Shown here: positions 61,701 to 64,000 of the stretch, piece after piece
How the letters are laid out: each line of letters starts with the position of its first letter
Position numbering within the stretch: the first letter of the stretch is position 1
Assembly: GCA_036937835.1 (NCBI GenBank)
Contig: CM072861.1
Location: 8,177,501-8,241,500, forward strand
DNA length: 64,000 nt
Direction: 5' to 3'
Source: Pampus argenteus
Taxonomy: Eukaryota > Chordata > Actinopteri > Scombriformes > Stromateidae
Made by a program: the position numbers and the translations under genes
The notes under the pieces: model-generated
The model's input: the letters and a program-made list of their open reading frames with translations, nothing else
What the model was told of the DNA's origin: nothing
Database searches by the model: none

Positions 61701-62489
61701 TAAAATATGCTTTCTGGGTGTGTAAGTCTATTATTTGATGGTGTTTGAATAGTCTTTATATCTATTGACGTTTTTTGGACTATTCATATTGTTGTCTTTT
61801 AAGATGTTAAATCTTGTGACACGTGTTATCTGTTTTATGTTGTTAGTCTGTTGACTCTATTCATGGCTGTGTAAAGTTCAAAAGCATTTTACCAGCCTTT
61901 GCACTTCAGTTCAACCTAATGAGTTTTACAAATCTAATCTTGTGACACTAAAGACTGCCAAACTCCAAACAACACTATCACCCCATAGAAAGACACTGAA
62001 TCATTACATTGACTTTTACTATTATCCCAGATGACACCCACAGAACCTAAATGGAGGGTTTGCATGTCAGGAGCAGCTGATGGTTTACAGAGAGACACCT
62101 GTGCGGATTAAGCTCTGGTGTCCGGTTGAGTTTCATTTTCCCAGTGGCCTCCGAGCTGAGACTGATAAATGACGCCCGGCTCTCTCGATGCATAGCTTAC
62201 TGACACACATCTCACAGACGTGCCGCTCTGATTTCACAGTGGAAGTGGACTGGATAGATTCAAAATAGAGCAGTAAGATCATATAGCCAGTTTAGGAACC
62301 AGAACAATTGTGGTTGAAAATGGACTAGACATAAATGTGGCACAGTCTGACTTGTCTTAGTCAAAGTTATTATTATCTTACTGTATTGCCACCTATCACA
62401 ATTAAGATTCAAAGCCTCAACAGTGAGTTGGGAATAAATATGGGGGCTTGGGGTCGTTATTGTTTGCTACAACTGTAAAGGTATTTTAT
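61701..62489. other. No gene seen
   Basis: Unique sequence, somewhat GC-richer at 62100-62260 (GATGACACCC..., GACGCCCGGC...). Nothing is identifiable. Confidence 0.4.
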
Positions 62490-62675
62490 ATAAACCATTG
62501 CTGAACCGATTACTTACTAGCTGATTATCATTTTATTTTTTCATGACAAATGAATATTTAACAAAAATGCCAAATATTTACCGGTTTCTGTATCTCAAAT
62601 GTAAGGATTTGTTGTTTTTCTCTATTTAATATTATTGTTAATTAATACCTTTTTCAGATTTTGGACTATTAATTA
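62490..62675 (+). repeat. Copy of dispersed ATTGATTA-type repeat
   Basis: GCTGAACCGATTACTTACT, AAAAATGCCAAATATTTACC, GTTTCTGTATCTCAAATGTA and TTTTGGACTATTAATTA match the layout of this repeat family. The copy abuts the SINE that follows. Confidence 0.65.
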
Positions 62676-62679
62676 GAAA

Positions 62680-62800
62680 GCAGCAGGGAATATGTGAAGA
62701 GAGAAGGGGATGCAATAAAAGTCCCAGACCAGACTTAAACCCAGATCTTTATGGTTTCATGGCCCATGTTTTTAACCACAGGGCCACCAGGCCCATTTTT
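62680..62800 (-). mobile_element. tRNA-derived SINE
   Basis: Read on the minus strand the element starts at the A-rich side with GGGCCTGGTGGCCCTGTGGT, an A-box-like tRNA head. It then has CTGGGTTTAAGTCTGGTCTG, which contains a B-box-like GGTTTAAGTC. The body continues with a TTGCATCCCC / CTCTCTTCAC pyrimidine stretch. This is the layout of a tRNA-headed SINE common in fish. The run of A next to the tRNA side (T run 62797-62805 on plus) is from the flank. Confidence 0.7.
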
Positions 62801-62805
62801 TTTTT

Positions 62806-63538
62806 GGTGGAAAGAAACAATGTTTGTCTTTGATGATCTTGGTGTTGTGGCACTAATAATAAATAATTAACCACAAGAGTGGCATCTTCACATGACCCAC
62901 ACACAAAGAGCTAGGGAAATAAAATCGTAACAACAAACACACTACTGGGTGGAGCACTCAGCCGGCTTTTACGAAAAACATTTTTTTGCATGGTCGCTGA
63001 AATATATCCACACATCTTTTTAATTTTGTGTGCCTGATATGACAAATACCACATTGCCTATTACATGTTTGGTAGTCAGTCCAGCTGAAAGACGACAGCA
63101 ACAGAGTAAAAACAGGCTTGTCTCCCAAAATTTCATGAAATGTAAGTCATGTCCTACATTGCAAAAGTGCATGTAGGTTTAGTCTCATTATGTCATGACA
63201 ACAGACACGTGACAGAGTTAACCTGAGTCGTTTGCAGTGACCACAACTCTGTCAAATAAATACTTACTATACTAGAATTATTTATTACAAAATTATGGCA
63301 TAAAAGAAAGAGGCACAGCTAAAATATTTCATGTGTCTGTCCACCTAGTCCAATATTTACGATTTTTTTCCTCTGTTTTTGGTCTCCACCAACTCCTGAG
63401 GAAAATATCTGGCTCCATAATTGCTAAATGCTCCACCGTATTCACTAGCTAGTTGCTAACTGTGTCTCTAAAAACAGCTGCATGGTACAGCTGAAAATGG
63501 CTATGAGAGCTAAACAATGTCCAGTGTATATATATATG

Positions 63539-63569
<31 letters not shown>

Positions 63570-64000
63570 ATAATGCTGTTAGCCAACGGTCTATCTTTGC
63601 ACAGGAAACACACTGTAAGCTTTGTAGCTTTGTATAGCAACTCTAAAATTGACTCTGAAGCTTCCAAAGTTTGTTTTACTGGCATTAGTTACAGTATCAC
63701 TTTCACATGATAAAAAATGTGCTGCAGTCACATTCTGTAATCCTATATTATCCATTATTTTTCCATCATGCATATTCTATGTTTCGGCACTCCAGAAAAA
63801 TTCACAAATTGTTTTCTTGACTGTGGGGTTAAACTGCTAAGCACATACTTCTTTGCAGTGCCAGGAGGCATTAAGTGTGCCTTGCAGCAATACAATCCAG
63901 TCAGCTATAGAGGGACCGTAGAGATGTATATAAAGGAGCAAAGAGTAAAAGGAATTTGGGAGAAGATGCTTGACTGGATGCATTACAGTGAAATGAGTTA
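62806..64000. other. No gene seen
   Basis: AT-rich unique sequence up to the window edge, apart from the TA tract at 63527-63572. No exon is supported. Confidence 0.45.
63527..63572. repeat. (TA)n microsatellite with TG interruptions
   Basis: TA units broken by three ATG words. It explains the isoleucine-tyrosine-histidine run in a minus-strand frame here. Confidence 0.95.

Noticed and set aside
1..64000. CRISPR arrays, bacterial promoters, ribosome binding sites, phage or plasmid features
   Set aside because: None is present; the composition and repeats are those of a vertebrate nuclear genome. No rRNA, snRNA or known microRNA sequence was recognised either.

Overview
The window looks like nuclear DNA of a ray-finned fish, probably a spiny-rayed (percomorph-type) teleost. 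Open frames are short and unordered, operons and bacterial signals are absent, and the DNA is AT-rich with many microsatellites. The recognisable repeats are the kinds common in fish: two tRNA-derived SINEs, RTE/Rex3-like and L2/CR1-like LINE relics, a decayed Tc1 transposon, and several copies of a dispersed repeat rich in ATTGATTA-type words. The species assignment is inference.

Only one stretch looks convincingly protein-coding. It is the last coding exon of a plus-strand gene whose body lies left of the window: strong splice acceptor, 58 codons, stop at 1825-1827, and a poly(A) signal at 2157-2162. Its acidic, aromatic C-terminal tail resembles a short interaction or transactivation motif. 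I could not name the protein. The remaining ~61.8 kb has no gene I can recognise and reads as intergenic or deep-intronic DNA. Two weak exon-like stretches (20188-20264 and 43551-43730) are recorded with low confidence.

Layout: 1-2185 holds a SINE and the terminal exon with its 3' UTR. 2186-14820 is unique AT-rich sequence with microsatellites and one small repeat fragment. 14821-15263 is a CpG-retaining block with a 67-codon open frame closing on TGA/AATAAA. 15454-17040 holds a repeat fragment, a CT/CA microsatellite and a possible reverse-transcriptase relic. 19490-23640 is a mobile-element cluster: a perfect 32-bp palindrome, a 115-bp duplicated piece of Tc1 transposase, the parent Tc1 relic on the minus strand, and an RTE-like LINE end abutting it. 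24885-25365 is a strongly strand-asymmetric T/G-rich then C/T-rich block. 25370-42260 is mostly unique sequence with hairpins, an imperfect 140-bp inverted repeat, three CpG-rich blocks and a dispersed repeat at 40600-41050. 42261-42466 has GA-rich and CT-rich arms including a G-quadruplex motif. 45788-46100 has a hairpin and another dispersed repeat. 53714-55192 is a long hairpin element followed by an L2-like LINE lacking most of its reverse transcriptase. 58795-59275 is a minus-strand LINE relic with an intact YADD motif. 61445-62800 carries two more dispersed-repeat copies and a SINE.

Nothing here forms a visible gene system. The points most worth checking are the CpG-retaining blocks, the palindromes and inverted repeats, and the twin Tc1 fragments.
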